From NCBI RefSeq assembly GCF_039544265.1, contig NZ_BAABLI010000014.1, positions 186,001 through 250,000 on the forward strand: DNA of 64,000 nt, read 5' to 3'. Under the pieces are notes generated by a model. The model was not told the origin of the DNA and did not search any database. It saw only the letters and a list, made by a program, of their open reading frames with translations. Below, piece by piece: positions 61,114 to 64,000 of this stretch (position 1 is the stretch's first letter; the number at the start of each line of letters is the position of its first letter). The translations under genes were made by a program, and so were the position numbers. This stretch comes from Corallincola platygyrae (GTDB lineage: Bacteria > Pseudomonadota > Gammaproteobacteria > Enterobacterales > Neiellaceae).

Positions 61114-64000
61114 ATGACCACTAGTAGCAAACAATCTACTGGCCTTTATCGCTCGGATTTCGAGCATGACAGTTGTGGTATCGGCTTTGTTGCCAGCCTG
61201 AAAGGTGAAAAGTCGCACGATATTATTGAAAACGCACTCACCATGCTTACCTGCATGGAGCACCGTGGCGGCACGGGCTGTGACGTTCATAGTGGTGACG
61301 GCGCCGGTATTCTTATTCAGATCCCCCATGATTTCTTTAAAGCTGAGTCAACAAAACTTGGCTTTACACTGCCCGAAAAAGGCGAGTACGGCGTTGGTAT
61401 GGTATTTTTCCCACCCAACGTACAAGAAGCAGCTAAGTGTCGTAACGTTCTTAACCAGAACATTCAAAAATTGGGTATGACACTGCTAGGTTATCGTCCT
61501 GTACCACGTGACAATTCAAGCCTCGGTCAAGCGGCACTTGATACTGAGCCAACGACTGAGCAGGTATTTATCGAAAAGCCTGCAGACCTCAGCCAGCAAG
61601 AATTCGAACGTAAGCTGTTTGTATTGCGTAAGTATACGGGTCATACGCTCAACAATAACGTGGTAAAAGAGAAAGATGACTGTTACATCGCCTCTCTCTC
61701 TACACGGACTATCGTTTATAAAGGTCAGCTGACAACGGCTCAGGTACGCAAGTACTACCTGGATCTTCAAAACCCTGACGTTACCAGCTCACTGGCGATG
61801 TTCCACTCCCGTTTTTCTACCAACACGTTCCCTGCCTGGCGTCGTGCACAACCTTTCCGCTACATGTCTCATAACGGTGAAATCAACACGGTTAAAGGCA
61901 ACGTCAACTGGATGGCAGCACGTGAAGCACTGTTTGATTCAGTGAACTTCAGTCAGGCCGAGATGGACATGCTGTTGCCAATATGTAACCGCAGTAACTC
62001 TGACTCAGCCAACCTGGATATGGCCGTTGAACTGCTCGTACTAAGTGGTCGCCCTCTCGCTCAGGTTATGATGATGGTTGTGCCAGAAGCGTGGCAAAGC
62101 CAGACCGACATGGATCCGGTTAAACGTGCTTTCTACGAGTACTACAGTTGCATCATGGAACCGTGGGATGGCCCAGCGTCTATCAGCTTCACTGACGGTA
62201 ACGTGATTGGTGCAACGCTTGACCGTAACGGTCTTCGCCCTTCTCGCTACCTAGTAACAGACGACGGCATCGTGGTAATGGGCTCAGAAACGGGCGCGTT
62301 GATTGTTGACCAGTCAAAGGTTGTTCAAAAAGGCCGATTGCAGCCTGGTAAGATCTTTATCGCCGACCTTGAACAAGGTCGTATTATTTCTGACGACGAA
62401 GTTAAAGCAGATATCTGCTCGCGTCAGCCGTACGGAAAGTGGCTAGACGAAAATAAGATTGTTCTTGATGACCTGCCAACGCCAGCGGCAAGTGTTGCAC
62501 AGCCGGTAATGGATGATTTACGCAAGCGTCAGCAAGCGTTTGGCTATACCAACGAAGATTTGAATTTGATCCTCGCGCCTATGGTAGGCACAGCCAAAGA
62601 ACCATTGGGTGCCATGGGTACCGACAGCCCGCTTGCAGTGCTCTCAGACAAGCCGCAAAACTTGTCCAACTATTTCAAGCAACTGTTTGCGCAGGTAACC
62701 AACCCACCTATCGACCCCATCCGTGAAGAGATGGTGATGTCACTGCAAACCTACGTGGGTGGCAACCAAAACCTATTGGCAGAAACACCTCTGCACTGCC
62801 ACAAGGTTGAAATCAAACAACCGGTACTGCTTAACGAGCAACTGATGAAGCTCAAGCATATCGACCACAATCACTTCCAAGCCAAAACGCTGGACACAGT
62901 ATTCCCAGCAACCGGAGCTGAAGGTGAGTTAGAAAAAGCTATCGACCGTGTATGTCGATATGCAAAAGATGCAGTTGAAGACGGTTATTCCATCATCATC
63001 CTGAGTGACCGCGCGACCGACACAGATCATGCAGCGATCCCATCACTGCTGATCACATCTGCTGTTCACCACTACCTGATCCGTGAAGGCCTGCGTACAA
63101 AAGCCGACATCATTGTTGAATCTGGTGACGTACGTGAGACTCACCACTTTGCAACGCTGATTGGCTACGGCGCATCAGCTGTTAACCCTTACCTTGCACT
63201 TGAGACACTACTCGAGCTGCGCAATGCTGGCGTGATTAAGAGCGAACTGTCTGATCAAGAAGTATTTGGTAAGTACATCAAAGCTGTTAATAGTGGCTTG
63301 CTGAAGATCTTCTCGAAGATGGGTATCTCTACTCTGCAGTCTTATCAAGGCGCGCAGATCTTCGAAGCGCTGGGTGTAAACAGCGACGTCATTGAAAAGT
63401 ACTTCACCGGTACCGTTAGCCGTATCCAGGGTATAGGTGTCAACGAGATCGCTAAAGAAGCGTTGGCAAACCACCGTGAAGGTTTCCCATCGGCAGATCG
63501 CATCCACGTTGACGACCTGTTGAAATCAGGTGGTGAATACGCATGGCGTAAGGATGGTGAACGCCATCTGTTTAACCCAACAACTATTCGTTTGCTGCAA
63601 CACGCAACGTCTCAGAACGACAAATCGCTGTTCCAGGAATACGCAAAGAATGTCGATGACCAGAGCACCGAAGCATTTACTCTGCGTGGTCTGATGAAGC
63701 TGAAATCTGACCGAACCTCAATTCCATTGAGTGAAGTTGAGCCGGCAGAAAACATCTTCAAGCGTTTTGCGACAGGCGCCATGTCGTTTGGTTCTATCTC
63801 TTGGGAAGCACACACTACCCTTGCGATGGCAATGAACCGAATTGGTGGTAAGAGTAACTCTGGTGAGGGTGGTGAAGATCCTATCCGCTTCACGCCAGAA
63901 GCAAATGGCGACTCCAAACTATCGAAAATCAAACAGGTTGCATCTGGCCGTTTCGGCGTAACCAGTTACTACCTGGCCAATGCAGAAGAGCTGCAGATTA
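61114..64000 (+). CDS. gltB: Glutamate synthase large subunit, 3' end outside window
   Basis: An open frame from ATG 61114 runs to the window end (962 codons of a usual ~1500). AGGAAG lies before the ATG. After a short propeptide the catalytic cysteine is C22 in DSCGIGFVA, followed by CMEHRGGTGCDVHSGDGAGIL (parts) and FRYMSHNGEINTVKGN, all of the glutamine amidotransferase domain. The central domain follows, and the FMN-binding domain starts near the end (FATGAMSFGSISWEAH, GEGGEDP). The enzyme makes two glutamates from glutamine and 2-oxoglutarate. gltD probably lies beyond the edge. Confidence 0.95.
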   Translation, partial: MTTSSKQSTGLYRSDFEHDSCGIGFVASLKGEKSHDIIENALTMLTCMEHRGGTGCDVHSGDGAGILIQIPHDFFKAESTKLGFTLPEKGEYGVGMVFFPPNVQEAAKCRNVLNQNIQKLGMTLLGYRPVPRDNSSLGQAALDTEPTTEQVFIEKPADLSQQEFERKLFVLRKYTGHTLNNNVVKEKDDCYIASLSTRTIVYKGQLTTAQVRKYYLDLQNPDVTSSLAMFHSRFSTNTFPAWRRAQPFRYMSHNGEINTVKGNVNWMAAREALFDSVNFSQAEMDMLLPICNRSNSDSANLDMAVELLVLSGRPLAQVMMMVVPEAWQSQTDMDPVKRAFYEYYSCIMEPWDGPASISFTDGNVIGATLDRNGLRPSRYLVTDDGIVVMGSETGALIVDQSKVVQKGRLQPGKIFIADLEQGRIISDDEVKADICSRQPYGKWLDENKIVLDDLPTPAASVAQPVMDDLRKRQQAFGYTNEDLNLILAPMVGTAKEPLGAMGTDSPLAVLSDKPQNLSNYFKQLFAQVTNPPIDPIREEMVMSLQTYVGGNQNLLAETPLHCHKVEIKQPVLLNEQLMKLKHIDHNHFQAKTLDTVFPATGAEGELEKAIDRVCRYAKDAVEDGYSIIILSDRATDTDHAAIPSLLITSAVHHYLIREGLRTKADIIVESGDVRETHHFATLIGYGASAVNPYLALETLLELRNAGVIKSELSDQEVFGKYIKAVNSGLLKIFSKMGISTLQSYQGAQIFEALGVNSDVIEKYFTGTVSRIQGIGVNEIAKEALANHREGFPSADRIHVDDLLKSGGEYAWRKDGERHLFNPTTIRLLQHATSQNDKSLFQEYAKNVDDQSTEAFTLRGLMKLKSDRTSIPLSEVEPAENIFKRFATGAMSFGSISWEAHTTLAMAMNRIGGKSNSGEGGEDPIRFTPEANGDSKLSKIKQVASGRFGVTSYYLANAEELQI

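Overview
The window is 64 kb from a Gram-negative, probably marine gammaproteobacterium. The evidence is a full type VI secretion system (T6SS) with an outer-membrane lipoprotein subunit, a TonB-dependent receptor, YajQ, RlmA, a long-form NAD malic enzyme and moderate GC content. The sequence does not fix a genus. No rRNA or tRNA genes, CRISPR arrays or intact transposons were seen.

Region 1 (1-26.9 kb) is a complete T6SS locus. Read on the minus strand the order is tagH(fha)-tssJ-tssK-tssL-tssM-tagF-pppA-tssA-tssB-tssC-tssC2-tagJ-tssE-tssF-tssG-clpV-hcp-vgrG-PAAR-unknown cargo/accessory gene (cut by the window edge). The Ser/Thr kinase ppkA is divergent from tagH. All 13 core functions plus PAAR are present. 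The PpkA/PppA/Fha/TagF set suggests post-translational control by threonine phosphorylation, as known for the P. aeruginosa H1 system. A second TssC-like gene follows tssC, as impD follows impC in the rhizobial imp clusters. hcp has its own 5' control region and a terminator-like hairpin before vgrG.

Region 2 (26.9-35.2 kb) holds a crotonase-family enzyme, an MscS-type channel, a small membrane protein and a SUI1/YciH factor with a DUF4124 protein. A thiamine salvage operon follows: TPP riboswitch, TonB-dependent receptor, small thiamine-binding-like protein, PnuT and a thiamine-kinase-like protein. An inverted-repeat element sits inside the operon.

Region 3 (35.2-44.4 kb) holds a Bcr/CflA exporter, a GST-like protein and a SulP anion transporter bracketed by inverted copies of an intergenic repeat. 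After it come a DUF1289 protein, a VWA lipoprotein / ECF sigma factor / anti-sigma-like operon, a DTW-domain tRNA-modifying enzyme and an OmpA-like lipoprotein.

Region 4 (44.4-53.2 kb) is the most interesting. A 72-residue peptide with a borosin-binding-type domain overlaps a membrane TPR-GGDEF diguanylate cyclase gene, which overlaps a tetrapyrrole-methylase-family enzyme strongly resembling borosin alpha-N-methyltransferases, followed by an alkyltransferase-like gene. This looks like a split borosin RiPP locus wired to a c-di-GMP enzyme. Two further TPR-GGDEF paralogues lie nearby.

Region 5 (53.2-64 kb) holds a periplasmic sugar-binding-protein/orphan histidine kinase pair, a long-chain acyl-CoA ligase, NAD malic enzyme and YajQ. 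Last is gltB, cut by the window end and preceded by a leader that looks structured.
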